From Pseudolactococcus sp041800635 (GTDB lineage Bacteria > Bacillota > Bacilli > Lactobacillales > Streptococcaceae): 64,000 bases of DNA. Shown in pieces: positions 39,239 through 48,723 of this stretch. The translations under genes were made by a program, and so were the position numbers. Each line of letters begins with the position of its first letter. Position 1 is the stretch's first letter. The notes beneath the pieces were generated by a model. It had not been told where the DNA came from. It saw only the letters and a list, made by a program, of their open reading frames with translations, and searched no databases. The stretch covers positions 992,001 to 1,056,000 of the forward strand of contig CP181259.1 in NCBI GenBank assembly GCA_047833645.1. The letters are read 5' to 3'.

Positions 39239-41135
39239 TGTGGGTTTGCTGAATGCGTCTGAACATTTTTTCTAGGTCTGTGTTTGAAAAAGCAACGAGG
39301 GCTGGTCTGCCGTGGGGACAGTTATAGGGATTTTCACATTGTGCGAGTTGCTGTAATAAATCACGCGCACTGGCAGGGTCAATATACATATTGGCTTTAA
39401 TTGAGCTTTTACAGGCTATCATAATGGCCAAATCTTCCCGATACTTTTTAACCGAAACTTCGCGCCCATCTAGCAGGAGGTCAATCAATTCATAAGTGGC
39501 AGACTCAATCTCCTCATCTTGCATCCAAATCGGATGTTCCCGTAAAATCAGCTGATTGTCACCATAGGCATCTAAAAAGACCCCTGCTTCAGCGAGCAAA
39601 TCTTTTTTCTCAAGGACAGTCAACAGGTCATTTTGCGGCAGGTTGATAAAAATCGGGGCTAAAAGTTGTTGCTGGTCATAGTTGACTTGACCGATTTTGT
39701 CGCGGTAGTATTCGTATTTCACACGTTCTTGCGCAGCGTGCTGATCGACGATATATAGGCCTTCTGGTGATTGACATAATAAATACGTCCCATGCATTTG
39801 CGCTAGAAATTCAAGTTCTGGGAAAGTCTGATTGGCTTTCTCGTCTGCTTCAGGTGCTAGGGCAACCGTTTCTGTCAGCAAAACTTCTGCTTGTACCGGC
39901 TCAGGATCAGACTGTGCTGTTACGATTGTCGATGTCTCTAACTCCGACAAGGTCTCTGGCACTTTTTCAAAGGTCGCTTTTTCTTTCACGTAGAAATCTT
40001 GGCGATCCGTATCATAATATAGCGTTTTGTTTTGTAGTGGCAACTGCGTCTGCTCGGGTTTTGAGGTTGGAAAGACTGGCTTAGTCTGCTTGGTTAAATT
40101 CTCCAGTGCATCTGGAATCAAGGTTTGTGGCTTCAAAGCCTGACTAATGGCCTGAGAAATCAAGACCATTAACTCGCGCTCTTTTGAGATTCTGACTTCT
40201 TGCTTGGTTGGGTGGACATTGACGTCGGCCAAAAAGGGATCGATTTTAATGTCGATGACGGCAATCGGAAAGCGCCCCACCATAAGTTTTGAGCCGTAGC
40301 CATCGACAATCGCGCGATTGATCAAGAAGTTTTTAATATAGCGACCATTGAGCAAAACGGTGATGTAATTTCGATTGGCGCGGGTCAGCTCAGGCAGGCT
40401 GACATAACCCGTCACATCAAAATCCAGGTCTTGCGCCGAAATGGCGAGCATTTTTTTGGCGGTCGAAATGCCGTAAACACCAGCCAGCGCCTGCTTCAAA
40501 TCGCCCGTTCCAGCCGTTTTCATCATCTCACGACCATCATTAATCAGCGTAAAAGCCACCTCAGGATGGGCAAGACTCAGGCGGTTGATGATGTCCGTGA
40601 TATGCCCAAGCTCCGCTTGCAAACTCTTGATGTACTTGAGGCGGGCGGGTGTATTATAGAAGAGATTTTCAACTTTTATCCGTGTTCCGACGCGTTTGGG
40701 TGCTGGGCTATTTTGGATAATCTCGCCACCTTTAGCGACAAGCAAAGTCCCACTCTCATCGCCATTATCAGCTACTGATGTCTTAATCGTTAGCTCACTC
40801 ACACTAGCGATAGAAGGCAAAGCCTCGCCCCTAAAGCCAAGCGTCCGAATACGAAAGAGGTCGTCAACATCTTTAATTTTACTTGTGGCATGGCGCTTGA
40901 GGGCGAGCGCCACTTCATCGTGGGCAATCCCTTCACCATTATCAATGATTTCAATCGACTTAAGCCCAGACTCCTCAATCTTGACCGTGATTTGTGTTGA
41001 CTTGGCATCAATGGCGTTTTCTAGTAATTCTTTCACCACACTCGCCGGCCGCTCAATCACTTCACCCGCTGCGATTTTGTTGGCTAAATTATCATCTAAT
41101 TCGATGATTTTTTGATGTTTTTCCTGTTTTGTCAT
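39213..41135 (-). CDS. mutL: DNA mismatch repair protein MutL
   Basis: 640 residues. GHKL ATPase: IIELDDNLANKIAAGEVIER, ENAIDAKSTQI, IIDNGEGIAHDEV and FRGEALPSIASV. C-terminal dimerisation/endonuclease domain from about 450 with YIVDQHAAQERVKYEYYRDK and the CPHGRPALVAF motif; the classic DQHAxxER endonuclease motif is present. Starts at an ATG with no ribosome-binding site; an extended -10 lies 6 bases upstream. Its 3' end has been repeated downstream. Confidence 0.97.
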   Translation of the reverse strand: MTKQEKHQKIIELDDNLANKIAAGEVIERPASVVKELLENAIDAKSTQITVKIEESGLKSIEIIDNGEGIAHDEVALALKRHATSKIKDVDDLFRIRTLGFRGEALPSIASVSELTIKTSVADNGDESGTLLVAKGGEIIQNSPAPKRVGTRIKVENLFYNTPARLKYIKSLQAELGHITDIINRLSLAHPEVAFTLINDGREMMKTAGTGDLKQALAGVYGISTAKKMLAISAQDLDFDVTGYVSLPELTRANRNYITVLLNGRYIKNFLINRAIVDGYGSKLMVGRFPIAVIDIKIDPFLADVNVHPTKQEVRISKERELMVLISQAISQALKPQTLIPDALENLTKQTKPVFPTSKPEQTQLPLQNKTLYYDTDRQDFYVKEKATFEKVPETLSELETSTIVTAQSDPEPVQAEVLLTETVALAPEADEKANQTFPELEFLAQMHGTYLLCQSPEGLYIVDQHAAQERVKYEYYRDKIGQVNYDQQQLLAPIFINLPQNDLLTVLEKKDLLAEAGVFLDAYGDNQLILREHPIWMQDEEIESATYELIDLLLDGREVSVKKYREDLAIMIACKSSIKANMYIDPASARDLLQQLAQCENPYNCPHGRPALVAFSNTDLEKMFRRIQQTHKGGWNTQF

Positions 41136-41141
41136 AGGTTA

Positions 41142-41150
41142 ATTATATCA
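41142..41150 (-). promoter_or_regulatory. Extended -10 of mutL abutting the ATG
   Basis: TGATATAAT (-10 at 41142-41147), directly after the T run of the mutS terminator and six bases before the mutL ATG. Confidence 0.6.
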
Positions 41151-41173
41151 AAAAAAGCGCTTGAGCGCTTTGA
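41149..41173 (-). terminator. Terminator between mutS and mutL
   Basis: AAAGCGCT-CA-AGCGCTTT followed by a T run on the minus strand. Confidence 0.85.
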
Positions 41174-41201
41174 TTACCAACAAGCAGTTGTATCAACTAC
41201 T

Positions 41202-43763
41202 TCACACCAATTGCTTCAATTCATAAAGCTGATTCATGGCTTCCATCGGGGTTAGATTCATGATATCAAGATTTCGGACAGCCTCTGCCAACTCATCTGT
41301 CCCTGCAAACAAATCGAGTTGCTGCATCTCAGTTGGCTTTTCTTGAACGACCGTCTCAGTCTGCAGTTTCGGCGTATCTGCTTCTAATTCTGATAAAATC
41401 ACCTTAGCACGTTTTAAGAGCGGGCTAGGCAGGCCAGCGATCTTCGCCACATGGATACCGTAAGATTTATCGGCTGGTCCTGGCTCTATTTTATGGAGGA
41501 AGGTCACCTCACCATTCGCTTCGAGCGTCGCGACATGCACGTTCTTCAAGTGCTGCAGGCTATTTTCCAGCGTAACAAGTTCATGATAATGCGTCGCAAA
41601 CAAGGTTTTGGCACCGACATGCGCATGAATGTACTCGACAATCGCCTGAGCCAGCGCAATGCCATCATAAGTTGCCGTGCCACGACCGAGTTCGTCAAAT
41701 AGAATCAGCGAATTTTGCGTCGCTCGGCGAATGGCGTGATTGGCCTCCATCATCTCAACCATGAAGGTTGATTGGCCACTGATCAAGTCATCCGCCGCAC
41801 CGATTCGGGTGAAAATGGCATCAAAAATCGGTAACTGCACCTGTTCTGCTGGAATAAAGCTGCCGATTTGCGTCATGACAACTGTCAAAGCCAGCTCCCG
41901 CATATAGGTCGATTTACCCGACATATTGGGGCCGGTAATCAGCTGAATCATCGTCTCCGCATCAAATTCAATCGAATTTGGCACATATTCCTGAGCGCCC
42001 ATTACTTTTTCGACCACCGCATGGCGACCATTGATAATGTGGATTTCTTGCCCATTTTTAATGATGTCAGGCTGGATATAATGGTTGTTTTCAGCGACAA
42101 CGGCTAGGGATTGTAACACATCTATTTCAGCAATGGTTTTGGCCAATTTCTGGATGCGTGCAATGAAAGTTTCGGTCTGATCACGAACCTGTAAAAAGAG
42201 GTCATACTCTAAACTAGCAGAGTTTTCCCGTGCATCCAACATCTGACTTTCCAATCGTGATAAGGCTTCAGTCCCATAGCGCTCAGAATTTTTCAGCGTT
42301 GCCTTCCGATAGAAATGGTCAGGCACTTGCTCACGATTTGAATTGGTCACATGGAAATAGTAACCATCTTTTTTATTGTAATCAATTTTAAGATTATGAA
42401 TGCCAGAATTTTCACGTTCCTTAGCTTCAAGTTCCGCAATCCAAGTCGTGCCATCACGCATGATCACACGATAGTCATCAAGCGTTGCATTAAAGCCATT
42501 TTTGATGATATTACCTTCTGTAATCGTGGCAGCGGCATCCGGATCAATGGCATTTGTAATCAACTCAAGTAAATCAGGCATAGGATCAAGCTGCGTGATA
42601 AGTTGCTTCAAAACTTCCGCTTGCATATCCGTCAGGACACCCTTAATCGCAGGGACATTAGACAACGTCTGAGCCAGCTGCAACAAATCCTTAGGATTGG
42701 CCTTGCCAAAGGACACGCGAGAGGCCAGACGTTCAATATCATAAACACCTTTGAGTGTTTCCGTCAAGTCAGAGCGCTCAAAAAAGTGGTCCAAAAAGGT
42801 CTGAATAATCGCTTGACGTGTCTGGATAGCTGAAGCACTGACCAAAGGCCTGTCGATCCAAATCCGCAGCATCCGCGTTCCCATAGCCGTCTTGGTCTCA
42901 TCTAGCAACCAGTAAAGACTGCCGTGTTTTTTACCAGTTCGCGCATTTTGGAGCAAGTCCAGACTTTTCTTGCTAGCAGCATCCATGAGCAAGAAATCTT
43001 TGATTTCATAATGCTGAACCGCCTGCAAATGCGTCAGGTGACGTTTCTGCGTTGTCATGACATAATTCAACAGTTTTGAAGCCACAGCAATTTCTAGGTC
43101 AGCTAAACTGTAATCAATCAAGTCGGCATTATCATAGCCTAGCAACTCTTGTGAAACCAGGACGTTAAGCTGGGTTTCAAGGATTTGGCCTTGCCCCTCC
43201 TCAGATGACAAATCGTAGCCTGTAACCACTTCCCGAGCTTTAAGCGCAGAGATTTCATCAACTACGGCTTCAAAATCAGAAAGTGATGTGACAAAGAACT
43301 CCCCCGTTGCCAAATCCAAGTAACTGAGGGCGTAGCTTGCTTGATCCCGATCAATGGCGACAAGGAAATTATTCTCCTTGCCAGTATTGAGGGCATCTAC
43401 GGCAGTTCCTGGTGTCACCACCTGCACGACATCGCGTTTGACCACGCCGACAGCTTTTTTCGGGTCTTCCATTTGCTCCGCAATGGCGACTTTATAACCC
43501 AAATCGATCAAAATGTCAATATACTGCTGAACGCTATGATGGGGCACACCCGCCATGGGGATGGGCTTGTCGGCATTTTTATTGCGCGAGGTTAAAGTAA
43601 GCTCTAAAATTTGCGCTGCTTTAACAGCATCGTCATAAAAGAGTTCATAAAAATCTCCCATCCGAAATAGCAAAAAAGCATCTGGATAACTTTGCTTAAT
43701 ATCCAGATACTGCTGCATCCCCGGTGAAATTTTTTCAGGTTTTTCTGCTGCTTTACTTGTCAC
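41202..43763 (-). CDS. mutS: DNA mismatch repair protein MutS
   Basis: 853 residues. Mismatch-binding Phe-x-Glu in the N-terminal domain (FRMGDFYELFYDDA), core and lever domains, and the ABC-type ATPase with Walker A ITGPNMSGKSTYMRELAL, signature GQSTFMVEM, Walker B LILFDELGRGTATYDG and ATHYHEL. Ends with a short beta-clamp motif (QLDLF). Starts at GTG with GAGGAAC upstream, overlapping the YlbF gene by 11 bases. Confidence 0.97.
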   Translation of the reverse strand: MTSKAAEKPEKISPGMQQYLDIKQSYPDAFLLFRMGDFYELFYDDAVKAAQILELTLTSRNKNADKPIPMAGVPHHSVQQYIDILIDLGYKVAIAEQMEDPKKAVGVVKRDVVQVVTPGTAVDALNTGKENNFLVAIDRDQASYALSYLDLATGEFFVTSLSDFEAVVDEISALKAREVVTGYDLSSEEGQGQILETQLNVLVSQELLGYDNADLIDYSLADLEIAVASKLLNYVMTTQKRHLTHLQAVQHYEIKDFLLMDAASKKSLDLLQNARTGKKHGSLYWLLDETKTAMGTRMLRIWIDRPLVSASAIQTRQAIIQTFLDHFFERSDLTETLKGVYDIERLASRVSFGKANPKDLLQLAQTLSNVPAIKGVLTDMQAEVLKQLITQLDPMPDLLELITNAIDPDAAATITEGNIIKNGFNATLDDYRVIMRDGTTWIAELEAKERENSGIHNLKIDYNKKDGYYFHVTNSNREQVPDHFYRKATLKNSERYGTEALSRLESQMLDARENSASLEYDLFLQVRDQTETFIARIQKLAKTIAEIDVLQSLAVVAENNHYIQPDIIKNGQEIHIINGRHAVVEKVMGAQEYVPNSIEFDAETMIQLITGPNMSGKSTYMRELALTVVMTQIGSFIPAEQVQLPIFDAIFTRIGAADDLISGQSTFMVEMMEANHAIRRATQNSLILFDELGRGTATYDGIALAQAIVEYIHAHVGAKTLFATHYHELVTLENSLQHLKNVHVATLEANGEVTFLHKIEPGPADKSYGIHVAKIAGLPSPLLKRAKVILSELEADTPKLQTETVVQEKPTEMQQLDLFAGTDELAEAVRNLDIMNLTPMEAMNQLYELKQLV

Positions 43764-44130
43764 GATAAAGTTCCTCGTTAATTTGTGATTCTAAGGTTTG
43801 TAAGAGATGCTGCAAAAGATCGTTTGCGGCAACCAACTTGCGGCGGTAGTCCATAATCAAGGGTGATGCATTCAGTTGCGCTTCGATGACTTTGGAACGT
43901 GCCATGGTTTCTTGATAAGCCTTGACCTTGTCAATTTGTTTAAACAAGACGGCTTCTTTAGCTAGATCTTTCATCTCAACTTCAAGCGCATAGAGGTCCT
44001 CAGCTGCTTTCAAGCGTTTTTCTGCTGCTTGAAAGGCTAGGACTGCGGGATGTTGAGAGACTTGGGTTAAGAGTGCCGCAAGGGCTTGATCATATGCAAC
44101 ACTTTGCGTATCAGTGGGGTTGGATGGCAT
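43753..44130 (-). CDS. YlbF/YmcA family protein
   Basis: 125 residues from the ATG at 44128-44130, overlapping the argR end by 20 bases; a start 39 bases upstream lies deeper in argR. All helical, with YALEVEMKDLAKEAVLFKQI and AYQETMARSKVIEAQLNASP typical of the YlbF/YmcA fold. In Bacillus such proteins work with RNase Y; a role here is not shown. Lies between argR and mutS, as in related cocci. Confidence 0.82.
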   Translation of the reverse strand: MPSNPTDTQSVAYDQALAALLTQVSQHPAVLAFQAAEKRLKAAEDLYALEVEMKDLAKEAVLFKQIDKVKAYQETMARSKVIEAQLNASPLIMDYRRKLVAANDLLQHLLQTLESQINEELYRDK

Positions 44131-44587
44131 TTTGGATGTCTCTTTCAAAGTTTGCGGCACTCGCTTCATCTTGACAGGTGATCAATAAGGTGTCTGCACC
44201 CGCAATCGTTCCTAAAACATCTGAACGATTGGACGTGTCAATGGCATCTGCGACCAAGTCCGCTTCACCTAGACCGGTACGAACGACAAGGATGAACATG
44301 GCGCGACTGACACTGATGGCATAGGCTGACAGGGTATCCATTAAGCTCATGGCCGTGCGAATCAAGCCACTATTTTCAGGCTCACCCTCATAGTCGAAAA
44401 CGGTATAGAAACTGCCTTCTTCATAACGATTTTTAATGATCCCAAGCTCTCGAATATCTCGTGACAAAGTCGCTTGAGTTGTCGTAATCCCTTTTTCTAA
44501 AAGACGTTGAGAGAGCTCTTCTTGTGTTTCTATTTTGTTAGTTTGGATTAACTGTCTAATAATCCTTTGACGTTCTAATTTCTTCAT
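44111..44587 (-). CDS. argR: ArgR-family arginine regulator
   Basis: 158 residues. Winged helix (RQLIQTNKIETQEELSQRLL, TTQATLSRDIRELGII) and C-terminal hexamerisation/arginine-binding domain with LVVRTGLGEADLVADAID and LGTIAGADTLLI (GADT motif). It controls arginine metabolism; lactococci carry paralogues (ArgR and AhrC), so which one this is stays open. Divergence: argS lies upstream on the same strand. An extended -10 ends 6 bases before the ATG without ribosome-binding site. Confidence 0.93.
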   Translation of the reverse strand: MKKLERQRIIRQLIQTNKIETQEELSQRLLEKGITTTQATLSRDIRELGIIKNRYEEGSFYTVFDYEGEPENSGLIRTAMSLMDTLSAYAISVSRAMFILVVRTGLGEADLVADAIDTSNRSDVLGTIAGADTLLITCQDEASAANFERDIQNAIQPH

Positions 44588-44593
44588 AATCTT

Positions 44594-44602
44594 ATTTTAG
44601 CA
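44594..44602 (-). promoter_or_regulatory. Extended -10 of argR abutting the ATG
   Basis: TGCTAAAAT (-10 at 44594-44599), six bases before the ATG; predicts a leaderless message. Confidence 0.55.
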
Positions 44603-44645
44603 TAAAATGACTCATTATGCTTTTACCTTTTCTATCCCGAAATGC

Positions 44646-46340
44646 TTACATTTCTTCAGGCGCGTCAACCCCTAAAAGTCTGAGACTTTCTTTCAAGACG
44701 ATGCCAGTAGCGTAAGCCAAAGCGAGGCGCGCGTCCTTCTCCGCATTCTCATCCAAAATCCGCGTGTGGGCATAGTACTTGTTGAAGGCTTGGGCGAGGT
44801 TGATGGCGTATTTGGCAATGGCGGATGGCTCGAAAGTCCGTGCTGCTCTTGCGATAACGTCAGGGAATGCTTGCAATAACTTGATGATTTCCCAGCTTTC
44901 GTCATCCATTAGGGCAAGGGTTTTGCCTGCCACCGCATCCGGTTGGAAGTCTGCCTTGCGCAAAATCGATTGAATCCGTGCATGGGCATATTGAACGTAA
45001 GGGCCAGTTTCGCCTTCAAATGAGACCATTTCCTCTAGATTAAAGTCATAACCGTTGAGGCGTTCGTTTTTCAAATCGTAGAATTTAATGGCGCCAACAC
45101 CGACGGCGTGAGCAACGGCTGCTTTGTTCGGTAGATCAGGATTTTTCGCATCAATTTGTGCTTGGGCCCGTTTGACTGCTTCATGCAAGGTTGGTTCGAG
45201 TAAGATGACATTGCCCTTACGGGTTGACAATTTCTTCCCTGCTTTTGTCACCAAGCCAAATGGCACGTGATAGATGTCGTCAGCCCAGTCATAATCCATT
45301 TTCTTAAGGACAGCTTTGAGCTGTTTGAAATGACCAGACTGTTCTTGCCCGACAACATAGAGTGATTTAGCAAATTTATAAGTCCGTTTGCGGTAAAGGG
45401 CGGCAGCCAAATCACGCGTGATATAAAGCGTTGCGCCATCTGATTTTTTGATTAAAGCTGGGTTTTCAAACCCTTCAAGCTCAACCACAGTTGCGCCTTC
45501 AGATTCTGTTAGTAAGCCTTTTTCAGATAGGATATCAATGATTTCATCCATCTTGTCATTATAGAAGGCTTCACCGTTCATGCTGTCAAATTCGACACCC
45601 AATTCCGTATAAATGCGGTCGAACTCAACCAGCGATTCATCACGGAACCATTGCCATAAAGCCAAGGCCTCTTCGTCGCCATTTTCCAGTCTTAAGAACC
45701 AATCACGCGCTTCAACGTCAACTGTCGGATCATCTGCTGCTTCAGCATTGATTTGCACGTAGAGTTTGAGCAATTCCGAAATCGGATTTTGACGGATAGC
45801 TGCTTCGTTACCGTATTTTTTATAAGCCACGATGAGCATCCCAAACTGCTTACCCCAATCGCCCAAATGGTTGATCTTGACTGGATTGTAGCCTATTTTT
45901 TGATAAATCTTAGCCAAGGCATCCCCAATCACAGTTGAGCGCAAATGGCCGATTGAAAAAGGTTTGGCGATGTTGGGTGATGACATATCAATGGCCACAT
46001 TCTCACCAGTTTGTGCTAAAGTCGCATAAGCGGTGCCTTCTGATAAAATTTCTGACAAAACTGCTGTCGCTGTCGCCGATTTATCAAGGAAAAAATTGAC
46101 ATAAGGACCCGTTGCCACGACTTTCTCAAAGCCGTCTGATGAGATTTTCTCTGCAATATCAGCCGCAATCATCTGAGGTGCTTTGCGCAAAGTCTTCGCC
46201 AATGAAAAAGCAGGGAAAGCCAAGTCTCCCATTTCAGATTTTTTAGGCGTTTCCAGCAAATTGCTGATGGCTTCAATACTTAATGCGTCATCCAAAACAG
46301 CTGCAAGTGCTTGGGATACTAATTGTTTATCATTCATCAT
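44646..46340 (-). CDS. argS: Arginyl-tRNA synthetase
   Basis: 564 residues from the ATG at 46338-46340, with AAGGAC upstream (a second ATG follows directly). Class I signature SPNIAKPFSIGHLRSTVIGD, the KMSKS-equivalent KLSTRKGNVILLEP, and the C-terminal DALR anticodon-binding domain ending LRLLGVDAPEEM. Transcribed from its own promoter at 46474-46502 with a hairpin in the leader. Confidence 0.96.
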   Translation of the reverse strand: MMNDKQLVSQALAAVLDDALSIEAISNLLETPKKSEMGDLAFPAFSLAKTLRKAPQMIAADIAEKISSDGFEKVVATGPYVNFFLDKSATATAVLSEILSEGTAYATLAQTGENVAIDMSSPNIAKPFSIGHLRSTVIGDALAKIYQKIGYNPVKINHLGDWGKQFGMLIVAYKKYGNEAAIRQNPISELLKLYVQINAEAADDPTVDVEARDWFLRLENGDEEALALWQWFRDESLVEFDRIYTELGVEFDSMNGEAFYNDKMDEIIDILSEKGLLTESEGATVVELEGFENPALIKKSDGATLYITRDLAAALYRKRTYKFAKSLYVVGQEQSGHFKQLKAVLKKMDYDWADDIYHVPFGLVTKAGKKLSTRKGNVILLEPTLHEAVKRAQAQIDAKNPDLPNKAAVAHAVGVGAIKFYDLKNERLNGYDFNLEEMVSFEGETGPYVQYAHARIQSILRKADFQPDAVAGKTLALMDDESWEIIKLLQAFPDVIARAARTFEPSAIAKYAINLAQAFNKYYAHTRILDENAEKDARLALAYATGIVLKESLRLLGVDAPEEM

Positions 46341-46406
46341 TATAATCAAGTCCTTAAAATAGTGTATTTACTACATTTTACCATATTTTTGAGGGGATGA
46401 GGGGAT

Positions 46407-46452
46407 AAAAAATGGCGCCCTCACCACTTACTGATGTTAACACCATTTTTTA
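46407..46452 (-). terminator. Intrinsic terminator in the argS leader
   Basis: AAAAAATGGTG...CGCCATTTTTT lies between the argS promoter and gene. It may attenuate argS or end a short leader RNA; an ACCATTATC/GATAATGGT repeat just upstream could form an alternative fold. No T-box motif is present. Confidence 0.6.
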
Positions 46453-46473
46453 ATTCCTTACCATTATCCTCTC

Positions 46474-46502
46474 ACCATATAGTAAAGGGTGATAATGGTC
46501 AA
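46474..46502 (-). promoter_or_regulatory. Promoter upstream of argS
   Basis: TTGACC (46497-46502), 17 bases, TATGGT (46474-46479), minus strand. Confidence 0.6.
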
Positions 46503-46545
46503 TTCATTTCACCAAAATCATTCCGAATTTTTAGACTGTTTCAAT

Positions 46546-47007
46546 TTATTTTTTGATGAGTAACTTCATATTAATGATAATGCTCACATAACTGAAAAAA
46601 ATCACAAGTCCTATCCAAGCGCCAAGACTTAATTTCAAGTTGCCAACTAAGCTCCAAGTGGTGCTAATGGCGACGAACCAACCGCCTAGTGTGACACCGC
46701 TCCAACCTTTGACCTTTAAAGCGTACTTGTAGAGGCTTTCTTGGGTTTCATCCGATAGTTTAATCGCTGCATAGGCCTTTCGAATTCTCCTGATGCGTCG
46801 CTTTTCAAACATAACTTTGAGCGGCGGTACTAACCACCACCAAAAGCTCACCTTGCCAATGTCGATTTTTTTAGTAGCAGCATGTTTGCTTCTGATCTTT
46901 TCCCAGCCTGCCACTTCTTCATGCAGCTCAGTTGTGGCTTTTAGTAACGGCGCACCAAAAAGCAACCACGCGCCTATTGTTTCTATCACTAAAATCATAC
47001 TATTCAT
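46546..47007 (-). CDS. Hypothetical membrane protein
   Basis: 153 residues, not recognised. Hydrophobic helices near 4-24, 108-125 and 130-148; a Trp-rich patch VSFWWWLVPPLKVMFEKRRI near the middle may be a re-entrant or amphipathic segment, followed by a basic stretch. ATG with AAGGATAACAAGAG upstream. It stands alone between argS and nox. Confidence 0.65.
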   Translation of the reverse strand: MNSMILVIETIGAWLLFGAPLLKATTELHEEVAGWEKIRSKHAATKKIDIGKVSFWWWLVPPLKVMFEKRRIRRIRKAYAAIKLSDETQESLYKYALKVKGWSGVTLGGWFVAISTTWSLVGNLKLSLGAWIGLVIFFSYVSIIINMKLLIKK

Positions 47008-47145
47008 CTCTTGTTATCCTTGTCAACAAAATGACTGAAGTCTTACTCAATCAAACATTTCCAACACTTGCGTTTATTTGAATTGTTATGATTATTCTAT
47101 CACATTTTAAAATAACTTTCTTTTTCATTATTCAGTCGACCAAAA

Positions 47146-47180
47146 AAATCCCTCTGGCCGATCAAGACCAGAAGGATTTA
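47146..47180 (-). terminator. Terminator of nox
   Basis: AAATCCTTCTGG...CCAGAGGGATTT followed by T run on the minus strand. Confidence 0.87.
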
Positions 47181-47188
47181 TACGATCA

Positions 47189-48547
47189 TCAAAACTTGGT
47201 CTCACCTAAAGCGGCTTGCGCTGCTAAGTTCAAGAGTGACCATTGACGGTCAAAACCTGGTTGGAAGAAGAAATCTGCTTCTGCTAGGTCTTCTAAAGTT
47301 AAACCAGTTGTGATGGCTAAGGCTAAGGCATTAATCTGTGCCGTTATATCATAAGTGGACATGACTTGCCCACCGAGGAGTTTGTGTGTCTCCTTGTCGT
47401 AATTTAATTTGACATAGACGTCTGTATTACCGTCGTTTGTCACAAAACTTGGGCGCAAGGTATCTTTGAAGAAGCTACCTGTTACGGAAACGTCTGAGCG
47501 GGCAGCTGAGAAGTCATTGAGGCCTGTCATGGCAAATTTATAGTCAAAGACGGAGAGGGCACTCGTCCCCAACACGCCGCGGAATTTCTCTGTCGGTGTA
47601 TCTGCTTCAATATTGCGAATAACATAACGCGCTTCACGACGGGCTGTTGAGGCCAAAGCAACAGGGGCATGTTTACCGCTGGCAATATTCAAGGGTAAAA
47701 TCGCATCTCCGACCGCATAGACGTCTTTTGCTGAGGTGCGCAAGTAGTCATCCACTTTGATTTGGCCACGGGGTTCTAGGTCTACTAGTCCTTTGAGCCA
47801 TGCTGTGTTGGGTGTGACACCTGCTGCCACAATGACGAGGTCCACCTCAATGGTACCAGTCGCTGTCTCAACGCCAGTGACTGCGTCCCCACCGGCAAAT
47901 CCTGTGATGCTTTCTCCGAGTGCTAAGGTAACACCATTGGCCTCAAAAACGGGGGCTAGGATGTCGGTTAAATCTTTGTCGAGGTAGTTGCCGAGGACGT
48001 CGTCGATCATGTCGATGATGGTCACTTTTTTACCGGCTTTGGCGAAAACTTCTGCGGCTTCAACGCCGATATAGCCTGAGCCGATGACGGCGACATTTTT
48101 GACGGCAGGGTCTTGCATTTTTTCTTTGATGCTAAGGGCCCATGCACGACCGCGCATGAAGAAAATATTGGCTTTATCTGCACCTGGTACTGGCAGGGCT
48201 GCCGGTGTGACGCCAGATGAAAGAATGAGTTTATCATAAGTATCTGTCAAGACGTCACCGGTTACCAAGTTTTTAACGGTGACTTCTTTTTTATCGGCAT
48301 CAAAGCTCAAAACTTCATGTTGTGATTTGACTTTGCCGCCACGCTTTTCGATGTCTTCTGGTTTAAAATTACGAACATCGTCAACACCTGAGACCTTGTC
48401 TTCTAAAAACAGCTGCATCCCACATGATAAGAAAGAGACGAAATCGCCTTTTTCATAAATCGTCACGTCAGCGTCTGGGTACTTATCCAAAAGTTCCAGT
48501 GCTGATTGGTGGCCACCGTGGCTTGCGCCAATGATAATGACTTTCAT
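47189..48547 (-). CDS. nox: NADH oxidase, water-forming (pyridine nucleotide-disulfide reductase family)
   Basis: 452 residues from the ATG at 48545-48547 with AAGGAGAA; a 35-codon upstream extension is unlikely. FAD-binding VIIIGASHGGHQSALELL, the single redox Cys in SFLSCGMQLFLE (Cys-sulfenic acid site), NAD-binding VAVIGSGYIGVEAAEVF, second FAD motif DVYAVGDAILP. Family members reduce oxygen to water with NADH or reduce CoA disulfide; the surroundings and sequence favour Nox. Confidence 0.9.
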   Translation of the reverse strand: MKVIIIGASHGGHQSALELLDKYPDADVTIYEKGDFVSFLSCGMQLFLEDKVSGVDDVRNFKPEDIEKRGGKVKSQHEVLSFDADKKEVTVKNLVTGDVLTDTYDKLILSSGVTPAALPVPGADKANIFFMRGRAWALSIKEKMQDPAVKNVAVIGSGYIGVEAAEVFAKAGKKVTIIDMIDDVLGNYLDKDLTDILAPVFEANGVTLALGESITGFAGGDAVTGVETATGTIEVDLVIVAAGVTPNTAWLKGLVDLEPRGQIKVDDYLRTSAKDVYAVGDAILPLNIASGKHAPVALASTARREARYVIRNIEADTPTEKFRGVLGTSALSVFDYKFAMTGLNDFSAARSDVSVTGSFFKDTLRPSFVTNDGNTDVYVKLNYDKETHKLLGGQVMSTYDITAQINALALAITTGLTLEDLAEADFFFQPGFDRQWSLLNLAAQAALGETKF

Positions 48548-48723
48548 GTTGTTCTCCTTTTTGATATCGATACTTGATTCTTGCTGGCCCACAACCGTGC
48601 GAACCGAATCTGTATCAGACAATACTATCGACTGTATGGTGCTATATTTCAATCAATAGAAAAGCTTTCCAACTTTATGATACAAGAATGAAAGCCTTTT
48701 TACTATTATTTTGTTTATAAATT

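Noticed and set aside
46380..46545. A T-box upstream of argS
   Set aside because: No GGTGG-ACC motif or stem I features; only a promoter and a plain terminator.
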